DNA from: UBA1757 sp963617485
Lineage (GTDB): Bacteria; Bacteroidota; Bacteroidia; Bacteroidales; UBA1402
Reading direction: 5' to 3'
Assembly: GCA_963617485.1 (NCBI GenBank)
Contig: CAVEPA010000007.1
Coordinates: 1-64,000, forward strand
DNA: 64,000 nucleotides
Part shown: positions 15,446 to 23,822 of the stretch, in pieces
Numbering within the stretch: position 1 is the stretch's first letter
Layout: each line of letters starts with the position of its first letter
Program-made: the position numbers and the translations under genes
The notes under the pieces: generated by a model
The model's input: the letters and a program-made list of their open reading frames with translations, nothing else
Database searches by the model: none
Told to the model about the DNA's origin: nothing

Positions 15446-17062
15446 ATGAAACCATTACTTTTATTAGGAGACGAAGCCATTGCGCAGGCCGCGATGGATG
15501 CCGGCCTGTCGGGAGTGTATGCTTATCCCGGCACGCCATCGACCGAAATCACTGAGTTTATTCAACATTCTCCTTACAGCAAGGAGACTAAGATACATTG
15601 CCGTTGGGCTACCAACGAGAAAACCGCCATGGAAGCTGCCATGGGTATGTCTTTTGCCGGCAAGCGCTCGATGGTGTGCATGAAACACGTGGGCGTGAAT
15701 GTGGCTGCCGACCCCTTGATGAACTCGGCTATATCGGGCATCGTGGGCGGTTTGGTGTTTGTGGCCGCCGACGACCCATCCATGCACTCTTCGCAGAATG
15801 AGCAGGATTCGCGTTTTTACGGCAATTTTGCCATGCTGCCGGTTTTGGAACCATCCAATCAGCAGGAAGCCTACGATATGGTTTACCAAGCCTTCGAACT
15901 GTCGGAGCGTATGGGCTTTCCGGTGATGTTGCGCATTACCACCCGTTTGGCCCATTCGCGCGCCGGTGTGCAGCGCAAAGCCCAAAGGGCGCAGAATGAG
16001 ATGCATTTTTCGCAAGATCCCAAACAGTTTGTCCTGCTGCCCGTGAATGCCCGTCAGCGCTACAAAGAGCTGCTGGCCACGCAAGATCGTATGCAGGAGG
16101 CCTCCGCTTCGAGCGAGTTCAACGTGTATTACGATGCTCCCGACAAGAGCAAGGGTATCGTGGCTTGCGGTATCGCTTATAACTATCTGATGGAGAATTT
16201 TCCGCAGGGCTGTCCTTGGCCCGTGCTGAAGATAGGCCAGTATCCGCTGCCTGAAGCCCGTATTCGTCAGATGTTGCAGGACTGCGGCCAACTTATTGTG
16301 ATAGAAGAAGGTGCGCCCGTGGTGGAGAATGGCATCAAGGGTCTCTGTTATGAGGATGGCAAGATTTTGGGACGTTGCAGTGGTCTGTTGCCCCGCGACG
16401 GTGAACTGAATCCCGATATCGTGGCCGACGCTTTCGGCTTGCCGCATCAGAGCATTTATGCCCGTCCCGAGGTGGTGTTGCCTCGTCCGCCGGCCTTGTG
16501 CCAGGGCTGTGGCCACCGCGACATGTACGAAGCCCTTACCGAAGTGGTGCGCTCGTTGGGCGATGAAGCCCGTGTTTTCGGCGACATCGGTTGTTATACG
16601 CTGGGCTATCTGCCGCCTTACCGTGTGCTTAATTCCGCGCTCGACATGGGCGCTTCCATCACCATGGCCAAGGGCGCTGCCGATGCCGGTTTGAAATATC
16701 CCGTTGCCGTTATCGGCGACTCCACCTTTACGCATTCGGGTATGACTTCCCTTTTGGATGCCGTCAATGCCAATGCACCCATCACCGTTATTATTTCCGA
16801 CAACGAGACTACGGGTATGACCGGTGGTCAGGATTCGGCCGGTACGGGCAAGATAGAAGCCATCTGTCTGGGTTTGGGTGTTGATCCACAGCATCTGAAA
16901 GTGGTGGTGCCTCTCAAGAAGAACCACGAAGAAATGGTGGCTATGATTCGTCAGGAAATCGCCTATCCGGGCCTTTCGGTCATTATCCCCCGCAGAGAAT
17001 GTATCCAGACGGCAGCCCGTCACAAAAAACAGCAGGCTCAAGCCCAGGAAAAGCAGGCCTAA
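15446..17062 (+). CDS. iorA: Indolepyruvate:ferredoxin oxidoreductase, alpha subunit
   Basis: 538 residues. The pyrimidine-binding domain starts at once (LLLGDEAIAQAAMDAG, then YPGTPSTEI). The thiamine-diphosphate domain has CQGCGHRDMYEAL, FGDIGCYTLG and GDSTFTHSGMTSLLDA, then ISDNETTGMTGGQ. With IorB it oxidatively decarboxylates aryl pyruvates from aromatic amino acids to aryl-acetyl-CoA, reducing ferredoxin. The protein ends soon after PRRECIQTAARHK, so the C-terminal 2[4Fe-4S] ferredoxin domain of archaeal IorA (typically over 600 residues) is absent. The next gene begins 21 bases later and is not a ferredoxin. Confidence 0.9.
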   Translation: MKPLLLLGDEAIAQAAMDAGLSGVYAYPGTPSTEITEFIQHSPYSKETKIHCRWATNEKTAMEAAMGMSFAGKRSMVCMKHVGVNVAADPLMNSAISGIVGGLVFVAADDPSMHSSQNEQDSRFYGNFAMLPVLEPSNQQEAYDMVYQAFELSERMGFPVMLRITTRLAHSRAGVQRKAQRAQNEMHFSQDPKQFVLLPVNARQRYKELLATQDRMQEASASSEFNVYYDAPDKSKGIVACGIAYNYLMENFPQGCPWPVLKIGQYPLPEARIRQMLQDCGQLIVIEEGAPVVENGIKGLCYEDGKILGRCSGLLPRDGELNPDIVADAFGLPHQSIYARPEVVLPRPPALCQGCGHRDMYEALTEVVRSLGDEARVFGDIGCYTLGYLPPYRVLNSALDMGASITMAKGAADAGLKYPVAVIGDSTFTHSGMTSLLDAVNANAPITVIISDNETTGMTGGQDSAGTGKIEAICLGLGVDPQHLKVVVPLKKNHEEMVAMIRQEIAYPGLSVIIPRRECIQTAARHKKQQAQAQEKQA

Positions 17063-17083
17063 TCAATTTCTAATTTTCATCGT

Positions 17084-17662
17084 ATGAAAAGAGATATCAT
17101 TTTATCCGGTGTGGGAGGTCAAGGAATCCTCTCCATCGCTACCATTATAGGGGAAGCTGTGTTGAACGAAGGCTTGCAGATGAAGCAGTCGGAGGTGCAC
17201 GGCATGAGCCAGCGCGGCGGCGACGTTCAGTCTAACCTGCGTATTTCCGACCGTCCCATTTATTCCGACCTTATCGCTCAGGGCCAGTGCGACCTTATCC
17301 TCTCGCTAGAGCCCATGGAGGCTTTGCGTTATCTGCCTTACCTGAACAAGGAAGGTTGGCTGGTGACCAGCAGTGTTCCCTTTGTAAATATTCCCAATTA
17401 TCCTGAGGCTGAGGCGCTTAAGGCTGCTTTGGATGCTGTGCCCAATAAGGTGATACTCGATGTGGAGGCTATTGCCAAAGACTGCGGCTCGGCCCGTTCG
17501 GCCAATATGGTGCTGCTGGGTGCCGCAACGCCTTTCCTGCATCTTTCTTACGAGAGCATCGAAGCGGGTATCCGCAGTGTCTTCGCTCGCAAGGGCGAGG
17601 ATATTGTCAACAAGAACTTGGCAGCCTTGCAAGCCGGTAAGGCTTACGCCGAGCAGCGATAA
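17084..17662 (+). CDS. iorB: Indolepyruvate:ferredoxin oxidoreductase, beta subunit
   Basis: 192 residues, the family length. It is a single gamma-type 2-oxoacid oxidoreductase domain with the CoA-site signature GVGGQGILSIATIIGEA (residues 8-24), then VHGMSQRGGDVQSNLRIS. It pairs with IorA immediately upstream to form the catalytic heterodimer. It is followed only 6 bases later by the first SGNH gene, so the oxidoreductase and the acylation module are probably on one transcript. Confidence 0.92.
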   Translation: MKRDIILSGVGGQGILSIATIIGEAVLNEGLQMKQSEVHGMSQRGGDVQSNLRISDRPIYSDLIAQGQCDLILSLEPMEALRYLPYLNKEGWLVTSSVPFVNIPNYPEAEALKAALDAVPNKVILDVEAIAKDCGSARSANMVLLGAATPFLHLSYESIEAGIRSVFARKGEDIVNKNLAALQAGKAYAEQR

Positions 17663-17668
17663 AGACGC

Positions 17669-19150
17669 ATGTCGGTCAGGAACATACTGACGTTTATCAT
17701 CACCTGCCTGCTGTTGTTGGCTCTGCTGGTGCTGTGTTTTCCGCCCGAAGGAATCGCTTTGGGCAAATGGCAGTTGCGTTTTCCCGACCTGACTTCTGTC
17801 TTGGCGCGCTACGACACCGTCCGCGTGACAGACGAACCCCTGGTATTGAGTCCCGAAGAGCAGTTGGCTTTGATGGCCCATCAGCTCGAAATGGAAAAGC
17901 TCTCGGCCTTAGCCGATACGCTCGATTTCTACGAGGACCTTTTGTCGCAAGCGCAGGCAAGCATACAGTTTCCCGACAACGACCCCCGCATGCTGGACGG
18001 CTTTTTCCAAGCCATGGAACAGGCGCAAGACCGGGGGCAGGTGGTGAGGGTCTTGCATTACGGCGATTCTCAAATAGAACAAGACCGCATTACGGCCAGT
18101 CTGCGCGGCAATTGGCAGGCGCGTTTCGGTGGCATGGGCTGTGGTTTGGTACCGGCTGTGCAGAATATCCCCACACCTTATATAGGACAGGAATATAGCG
18201 GCTCGATGCAGCGCTTTATGGCTTACGGCTCGGCCGATTTTCGCGTGGAACACCGTCAGTATGGGCCGATGGCCTTGATGGTGCGGGTGCAGGATTCGGC
18301 GCGGGTGCTGCTGACGGCACGTCATTTGCGCAAGCCTCCCTTTCGCACGCAGTTGCGTCAGATTAGGGTGCTGGTGGCCAATCATACGCCCGGTTTTCAG
18401 GCGGTGTTGCAGGTGAACGGTCAGGTCTACGCCCAAAGTTTACCTGACAGTACCGAGGCCTTGCAGGTGCTCGCTTGGAGGCTCGACCGCCCTGTATCGA
18501 CAGTGGACCTCAGTTTTTGGGGCAGTGCCGATATTCAGGGCATCGCTTTGGATGATGTGTCGGGTGTGGCGGTAGACAACATTCCTATGCGCGGCTGTTC
18601 CGGCACTATCTTCAGTTCTATCGACAAGGCCAGTCTGCGTCAGGCTTTCGATTGGCTGCAACCTCGGCTGATTATTTTGGAGTATGGTGGCAATCGTATG
18701 CCGGTGATTCATACGCAAGAGGATATCGACCTTTATATGAAGCGTTTGGCCGCGCAAATACGTTATTTGCGCTCTTTGGCACCACAGGCGGCTTTTTTGT
18801 TTGTGGGGCCGGCTGATATGGCTTGCAGGATAAACGGCAGTTTGCAGACCTATCCTTTGTTGGAGCCGCTTATTGAGGCTTTGCACACGATGTGCATGGA
18901 GAACGGCGTGGCCTTTTGGGATATGTATCGTGTGATGGGCGGCCGTGGCAGTATGGCGGAGTGGGCGAGTGCCCAGCCGGCTTTGGCTGCTACCGACTAT
19001 GTGCATTTCACTACGCGCGGTGCCGACCGCATTGCCTCTTTGCTCAACCGGAGTTTCGATTTGTGCTACGATTATTATTGTTTTCGCCGCGAGCATCTCA
19101 ACGACAGTGTGATGTTGCGTTTGCGTGAATGGGAGGAGGCGCGCCCATGA
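17669..19150 (+). CDS. Membrane-anchored SGNH-hydrolase-like protein, glycan acylation
   Basis: 493 residues. One N-terminal transmembrane segment (ILTFIITCLLLLALLVLCF) anchors a periplasmic region with a coiled linker (about 60-110). The SGNH core follows: block I LHYGDSQIEQDR (Ser near residue 134), block III EYGGNRMP, and block V TDYVHFTTRG with the Asp-x-x-His pair (about 442-446). Domains of this type act as O-acetyl transferases or esterases on cell-surface glycans, like AlgJ/AlgX or PatB. The gene overlaps a second SGNH gene by ATGA, which in turn overlaps an MBOAT gene, so they probably work together. The glycan is unknown. Confidence 0.75.
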   Translation: MSVRNILTFIITCLLLLALLVLCFPPEGIALGKWQLRFPDLTSVLARYDTVRVTDEPLVLSPEEQLALMAHQLEMEKLSALADTLDFYEDLLSQAQASIQFPDNDPRMLDGFFQAMEQAQDRGQVVRVLHYGDSQIEQDRITASLRGNWQARFGGMGCGLVPAVQNIPTPYIGQEYSGSMQRFMAYGSADFRVEHRQYGPMALMVRVQDSARVLLTARHLRKPPFRTQLRQIRVLVANHTPGFQAVLQVNGQVYAQSLPDSTEALQVLAWRLDRPVSTVDLSFWGSADIQGIALDDVSGVAVDNIPMRGCSGTIFSSIDKASLRQAFDWLQPRLIILEYGGNRMPVIHTQEDIDLYMKRLAAQIRYLRSLAPQAAFLFVGPADMACRINGSLQTYPLLEPLIEALHTMCMENGVAFWDMYRVMGGRGSMAEWASAQPALAATDYVHFTTRGADRIASLLNRSFDLCYDYYCFRREHLNDSVMLRLREWEEARP

Positions 19151-20556
19151 AAAGATTGGCGGTGCTGATGGCTTGCGTGGTGGCGGCTGCCTGCCTGGGG
19201 CAGGCAGCGGGCAAGGGCTGGCCCTTGCCCGCTGCGGGCGCGGACGCGCCCGCAGCCGCCGCCACCGCAACAGCGGTCACCGCACCCGCCGCTCATACTT
19301 CGCGGCTTGCGTTGCCCGCTGCCGCCGCCAGCTTGCTGGCGGCGCCCACCGCCCTGCAGTTTCCCAGCGATTCGGCCGCCCTCCATCACTTCTACCGCCA
19401 GTTGGCCCACTGGCAAACAACCGGACAGGGCCGGATAAACATCCTGCACATAGGCGCTTCGCACGTGCAGGCCGGTGTGCTAACCCAACGCTTGCGTTGG
19501 CATTTCGCCCTCTTGGGCGACACGGCGGCTTTGCCGCCGCGAGGCTTGATATTCCCCTACGCCGCAGCCCGCACCAACAATCCCGTCAATTTCAAGGTCT
19601 CCAGCCAAGGACAGTGGAAGGCTACGCGCAACGTCAACAAAAAACACGACCTGGAACTGGGTATGAGTGGTATCGCCATCAGCACGCACGACCCCATGGC
19701 CCGCTTGAGCGTGAAAGTCAACGGCGACAGCCGCCTTCATTACACCTTCGACTGCCTGCGCCTGCTCAGCGGCGCGTCCTCGCCCCATTTTCAGCCCCTT
19801 ATCGACGATAGCATCGCCGGAAGCTACGATGCAGCCACGCAAAGCTGGAGTTTTGTCCTGCCCCGCGAGCAGGAATGCTTTACGCTCAGCTTCGCCGCCC
19901 CAACGCAAGCCCAAACCACAACCACCCCAACCGATGCCCTGTCCGGTGCCTCCACGGCTTCCGGCACGCAGCTTGTGTCGGACTATTTCCAGTTGAACGG
20001 CATTATCCTCGACAACAGCCGCCCGGGCATTGTCTATCACGCCATCGGTGTGAACGGCGCCTCGGTTGGCGATTATCTCCGCTGCCCGCATTTCCAGCGC
20101 GACCTTCAATGGTTGCAGCCCGATCTTGTTATTTTCGGTATCGGTATCAACGATGCCAGCAAGCCCGATTTCGATGCGAAGGACTTCGTGAGCCGTTACG
20201 ACAGTCTGATAGCCTGCATTCAGAGCGTCAACCCGGAAGTATCGATGATATTCATGACCAACAACGACAGCTATATCGCCCGTAAGAAGCCCAATGACAA
20301 AGCCATCGAAGCGCAGACGGCCTTCCGCGAACTGGCCCGCCGTCATCATGCCGCACTTTGGGATGTTTTCCAGTTTATGGGCGGACTGGGCAGCGCACGC
20401 CAATGGTGCGACCAAGCCTATATGAAAGCCGACTTGATACATTTCACCACGACCGGTTACGAACTCTTGGGCGATTGCCTTTTTCAGGCTATTATGCAAG
20501 ACTACAGACGCTATTATCAACCCGGCCAAGCCGACCCAAACAAGCCCACTGAATGA
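19147..20556 (+). CDS. Second SGNH-hydrolase-like protein, Ala/Pro-rich N-terminal linker
   Basis: 469 residues from the ATG at 19147, which follows GGGAGGAGG and overlaps the previous stop (ATGA). An export signal (MKRLAVLMACVVAAAC) could be a lipoprotein signal, though the lipobox is poor. A low-complexity Ala/Pro/Thr linker reaches about residue 60. SGNH motifs are block I ILHIGASHVQAG (Gly-Ala-Ser instead of Gly-Asp-Ser, Ser near residue 103), block III FGIGINDAS, and block V ADLIHFTTTG. It is likely a periplasmic partner of the MBOAT protein, acting as final acetyltransferase or esterase. The DNA of the linker is built of nested palindromes (see 19186-19256). Confidence 0.75.
   Translation: MKRLAVLMACVVAAACLGQAAGKGWPLPAAGADAPAAAATATAVTAPAAHTSRLALPAAAASLLAAPTALQFPSDSAALHHFYRQLAHWQTTGQGRINILHIGASHVQAGVLTQRLRWHFALLGDTAALPPRGLIFPYAAARTNNPVNFKVSSQGQWKATRNVNKKHDLELGMSGIAISTHDPMARLSVKVNGDSRLHYTFDCLRLLSGASSPHFQPLIDDSIAGSYDAATQSWSFVLPREQECFTLSFAAPTQAQTTTTPTDALSGASTASGTQLVSDYFQLNGIILDNSRPGIVYHAIGVNGASVGDYLRCPHFQRDLQWLQPDLVIFGIGINDASKPDFDAKDFVSRYDSLIACIQSVNPEVSMIFMTNNDSYIARKKPNDKAIEAQTAFRELARRHHAALWDVFQFMGGLGSARQWCDQAYMKADLIHFTTTGYELLGDCLFQAIMQDYRRYYQPGQADPNKPTE
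19186..19256. repeat. Cluster of three overlapping inverted repeats in the SGNH linker
   Basis: GCTGCCTG (19186-19193) pairs with CAGGCAGC (19201-19208). GCAGCGGGCAAGGGC (19204-19218) pairs perfectly with 19221-19235 across a 2-base spacer. GCTGCGGGCGCG (19231-19242) pairs perfectly with 19245-19256, again across 2 bases. A weaker one, GCCGCCAG/CTGGCGGC, lies at 19324-19343. They would fold the first 110 bases of the mRNA strongly. Confidence 0.9.
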
Positions 20557-22415
20557 AAGAACTGCTGGACATATTGCGTTTCAATCCGGAAACACCGCTG
20601 CTCTTTACCCAATTCTATTTTTGGGCCTTCTTTGCCATCGTGTACGCCGGCTTCGCCCTTTTGCACAACCGCCTGCTGCTACGCAACCTCTTTCTTTTTG
20701 CCGTCAGTGCCTTTTTCTATTACAAGACCAGCGGCATCTGTCTGCTGATACTGCTTTTCTGCACACTGTCCGACTTTCTCATCGCCCGCCGTATCGAGGC
20801 CAGTCCGACTTCCAAGGGGCGCAAGGCTTGGCTGATACTGAGCATCTGCATCAATTTGTCGCTGCTTTGCTTCTTCAAGTATTCCTACTTCGCCATCGAC
20901 CTGATAAACAATATTTTCGGCACGCATTTTCATGTGGTGAACGTCTTTTCCTGGGCCGGCAATGCCTTGATGCACGGCAACCGTTTTTCGGTAGACCGCA
21001 TCTTGCTTCCCGTGGGCATCAGTTTCTATATCTTCCAAACCATCAGCTATACGGTGGACGTGTATCGCGGCAAGGTCAAGGCAGTGAAATCATGGATCGA
21101 CTACGGCTTTTACGTCAGTTTTTTCCCACAGCTGGTGGCCGGACCCATCGTGCGGGCCAATCAGTTCATTCCGCAGATTTATAGGCCTTTCCGTTTGAGC
21201 CGCCGTCAGTTCGGGTTGGCCGTTTTCTGGATACTCAACGGTTTGACCAAGAAAATTGTGCTGAGCGACTATCTGGCCGTCAACCTTATCGACCGCGTCT
21301 TTGCTAATCCCGGCATGTACGACGGCTTCGAGAACCTTTTCGCGCTCTTTGCCTATTCGCTGCAGGTCTATGCCGATTTTTCGGGTTATACCGATATCGC
21401 CATAGGTGTGGCCATGACCATGGGCTTTTATCTACCCAAAAATTTCAATTCGCCCTATAAGGCTACTAATGCCGGCAATTTCTGGAAACGCTGGCACATT
21501 TCGCTCAGCAAATGGTTGCAGGAATACCTTTATATACCCTTGGGCGGCAAACGCAATGCCACCTTCGGCACCTATTTTTTTATCATTCTCATGGCCTTGA
21601 TAGCCGTGGCGCTGAGCCGTAGCCTGTGGCTTTTGATGGCGGTGCTGCTGGTGCTGGCCCTATGTTTGCAGGCTACCCGCAACGATAGTGAGAAACGTCG
21701 CCATCTCACTACCAACCTCAACTTGATGGACACCATGCTTTTGGGCGGACTCTGGCACGGTGCCAGCCTGAACTTCGTGGTTTGGGGCGGACTGAACGGT
21801 CTGGGTATCGTGGCCTTCAAGTTTTGGCGCGGCTGGTCCAAGTTGAACCGTACGATGGTGATGATACTGCTTTTTGTGGCAGTGGAACTGGCTTTGCGCT
21901 TCTGGCCCGTCCCCGCGCTGCGCATTGCGGAAATCTGGATAGGAGCCTTGGCCTTGGGTACGGTTATCCGTTATCTGTATTCGCTGGTGCAAAGCCTCTC
22001 GGGTTTAAGCTTGTCGGCCAAGACGGAACGGGCATTTTCTACCGCTTGGGGTGTTGCGCAAACCTTCGTTTTCATTACCTTTACGCGATTGTTCTTCCGC
22101 TCGGGTTCCAATCTCGACCCAGCCGAGGCCAATAGGGTAGCTTGGGAGACTGCGGTGAACATGATAGAAAAGATAGGTTCGGCTTGGAATTTGTCCGGGC
22201 TGGGGCAGATGTTGCAGTCGTACAAGGAGGTGCTCACGCTCTTCGTTCTGGGCATGCTTATCCATTGGATGCCAGAACGTTGGAAACGTCGCTATCGGCT
22301 GACCTTCGCTTCCATGCCTTTGGCTTTGATGGCTTTGGCAGTGGTGGCCGTGGTCTTTGTGGTCTACCAGTTTATATCCTCCGATTTGCAGGCTTTCATC
22401 TATTTCCAATTTTAG
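20553..22415 (+). CDS. MBOAT-family membrane O-acyltransferase (AlgI-like)
   Basis: 620 residues with about a dozen hydrophobic segments. The MBOAT signatures are SFFPQLVAGPIVRANQFIP, FWKRWHISLSKWLQEYLYIPLGG, and LLGGLWHGASLNFVVWGG with the catalytic His. Proteins of this family pass an acyl group (usually acetyl) from the cytoplasm through the membrane to a periplasmic SGNH transferase that modifies a polysaccharide such as alginate or peptidoglycan. The start overlaps the preceding stop (ATGA), coupling it to the two SGNH genes. No glycan synthase is adjacent, so the acceptor cannot be named. It is followed after 51 bases by the T9SS plug gene. Confidence 0.9.
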   Translation: MKELLDILRFNPETPLLFTQFYFWAFFAIVYAGFALLHNRLLLRNLFLFAVSAFFYYKTSGICLLILLFCTLSDFLIARRIEASPTSKGRKAWLILSICINLSLLCFFKYSYFAIDLINNIFGTHFHVVNVFSWAGNALMHGNRFSVDRILLPVGISFYIFQTISYTVDVYRGKVKAVKSWIDYGFYVSFFPQLVAGPIVRANQFIPQIYRPFRLSRRQFGLAVFWILNGLTKKIVLSDYLAVNLIDRVFANPGMYDGFENLFALFAYSLQVYADFSGYTDIAIGVAMTMGFYLPKNFNSPYKATNAGNFWKRWHISLSKWLQEYLYIPLGGKRNATFGTYFFIILMALIAVALSRSLWLLMAVLLVLALCLQATRNDSEKRRHLTTNLNLMDTMLLGGLWHGASLNFVVWGGLNGLGIVAFKFWRGWSKLNRTMVMILLFVAVELALRFWPVPALRIAEIWIGALALGTVIRYLYSLVQSLSGLSLSAKTERAFSTAWGVAQTFVFITFTRLFFRSGSNLDPAEANRVAWETAVNMIEKIGSAWNLSGLGQMLQSYKEVLTLFVLGMLIHWMPERWKRRYRLTFASMPLALMALAVVAVVFVVYQFISSDLQAFIYFQF

Positions 22416-22466
22416 GAATCTGTAAAATAAACCTCAATCTGAAGCGGGGTTTTTACGAAAACATAC

Positions 22467-23714
22467 ATGTTGAAATTGTCCGATTTACTGAAAACGCTCT
22501 GCCGGCTGAGTCTGTTGCTTGGCTGTCTGGCTGCCTTCCCGCTGAGGGCGGCGCAACCCGCTGAAGCTTACAGTAGCCGTTTGCTCTCGCCCCAGGTGAT
22601 GAGCCTACAAGTGTACAAGTTGGGCGACTGGTCGCAAGCCCCCGTCATTGAACTGGGCAGTGATGAACAAGTGCTGATTTCCTTTGATGAAATGTCGCAC
22701 GATTACCGGCGGCTGGCTTACCGCATTCGTCATTGCGATGCCTTTTGGCAGGCTTCTACGATAAACGAACTCGATTATTTGGAGGGCTTCTCCGAGAACG
22801 ATGTGCCCGAGGGCGAAATCTCGCAGACCACCACCATCGAATATACACATTACGAGCTGCTCCTTCCCAACGACCAGCTGCAGTTGAAACTTGCGGGCAA
22901 TTATGTCTTGGAAGTCTTCGACCGCGATGCCGACGAAGATGATGTTTTGTTGCAGGCTTGCTTCTCGCTGCTCGACCGCAACATCGGTGTGGAGGCGCAG
23001 GTGTCGGCTCAGACCGACCGTTCCTACAACGACCGCTACCAGCAACTAACACTGGAATTGCAGACTCCCGCCGGGCTGATTAACCGACCCGAGACAGAAC
23101 TCAAAGTGCTGGTCTGCCAAAACCGCCGCCCCGACCGGACAGTCTTGGTAGACCGACCCTACGCGGTGAGCGGCACCTCCATCCGCTACGAACATCATCC
23201 GGCCTTGCTTTTCGAAGGCGGCAACGAATACCGCCGCTTCGACCTCAGCAGTTACAAGCTGCCGGGCATGGGCATCGACCGATTGACCTTTGAACGGCCC
23301 TATTACCACGCCTATCTCTTCGAAGACCAAGTGCGTACCTCGGGCTATACCTACAGTCCCGACGAGAATGGGCGTATGCTAATCCGTCATCGCGAAGCCG
23401 GCGATGCCGATTATGTAAAGGTGCATTTTTCCTTGCCGGTGGCTGTGCCTTACAAGGACGCAGTTTATTTGTCGGGGGATTTGTTGCAGGCCGATATCAA
23501 GGCTGCGGAGCCTTTGGTGTACAATGCGCAGACCTTGGCCTACGAAACCTGTCTGTTGCTCAAGCAGGGCATCTACAACTACTTGTATTCTTTGCTCTCC
23601 ATAGAGGGAAGTTTTTGGCCCACCGGGAACGAATATCAGATTTTTGTGTACTATCGGCCTTTCGCCGGCGACTATGACAGTCTGATTGGCTACCAGACAG
23701 TAAGCGCTCAGTAA
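22467..23714 (+). CDS. Type IX secretion system plug protein (DUF5103 family)
   Basis: 415 residues with an N-terminal export signal (LCRLSLLLGCLAAFPLRAAQ; LLGC could also be a lipobox). The mature N-terminus SRLLSPQVMSLQVYKLGDW, then DYRRLAYRIRHCDAFW and YLEGFSENDVPEGEI follow the conserved pattern of the family that plugs the periplasmic side of the SprA/Sov translocon. It should keep the T9SS outer-membrane pore closed when no cargo passes. It fits the T9SS sorting tail at 200-2758. A strong bidirectional terminator lies downstream. Confidence 0.85.
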   Translation: MLKLSDLLKTLCRLSLLLGCLAAFPLRAAQPAEAYSSRLLSPQVMSLQVYKLGDWSQAPVIELGSDEQVLISFDEMSHDYRRLAYRIRHCDAFWQASTINELDYLEGFSENDVPEGEISQTTTIEYTHYELLLPNDQLQLKLAGNYVLEVFDRDADEDDVLLQACFSLLDRNIGVEAQVSAQTDRSYNDRYQQLTLELQTPAGLINRPETELKVLVCQNRRPDRTVLVDRPYAVSGTSIRYEHHPALLFEGGNEYRRFDLSSYKLPGMGIDRLTFERPYYHAYLFEDQVRTSGYTYSPDENGRMLIRHREAGDADYVKVHFSLPVAVPYKDAVYLSGDLLQADIKAAEPLVYNAQTLAYETCLLLKQGIYNYLYSLLSIEGSFWPTGNEYQIFVYYRPFAGDYDSLIGYQTVSAQ

Positions 23715-23760
23715 GTATGCGCTCGGTCGGTAAGATGTAAAAACACCTATCCGCCAAGAA

Positions 23761-23802
23761 AAAATCATGCGGCATTTCGTCTCGAAAAGCCGCATGATTT
23801 TT
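23761..23802. terminator. Bidirectional terminator between convergent genes
   Basis: AAAATCATGCGGC (23761-23773) is perfectly complementary to GCCGCATGATTTT (23789-23801), 13 base pairs with A/T tails on both sides. It serves the plug gene on the plus strand and the dehydrogenase gene on the minus strand. Confidence 0.85.
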
Positions 23803-23822
23803 CATACAATCTTGCTTGGAAA

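Noticed and set aside
17063..17083. A frameshift hiding a ferredoxin domain at the end of iorA
   Set aside because: The 21-base gap to iorB cannot contain it, and no CxxCxxC motif appears in any frame near the end.
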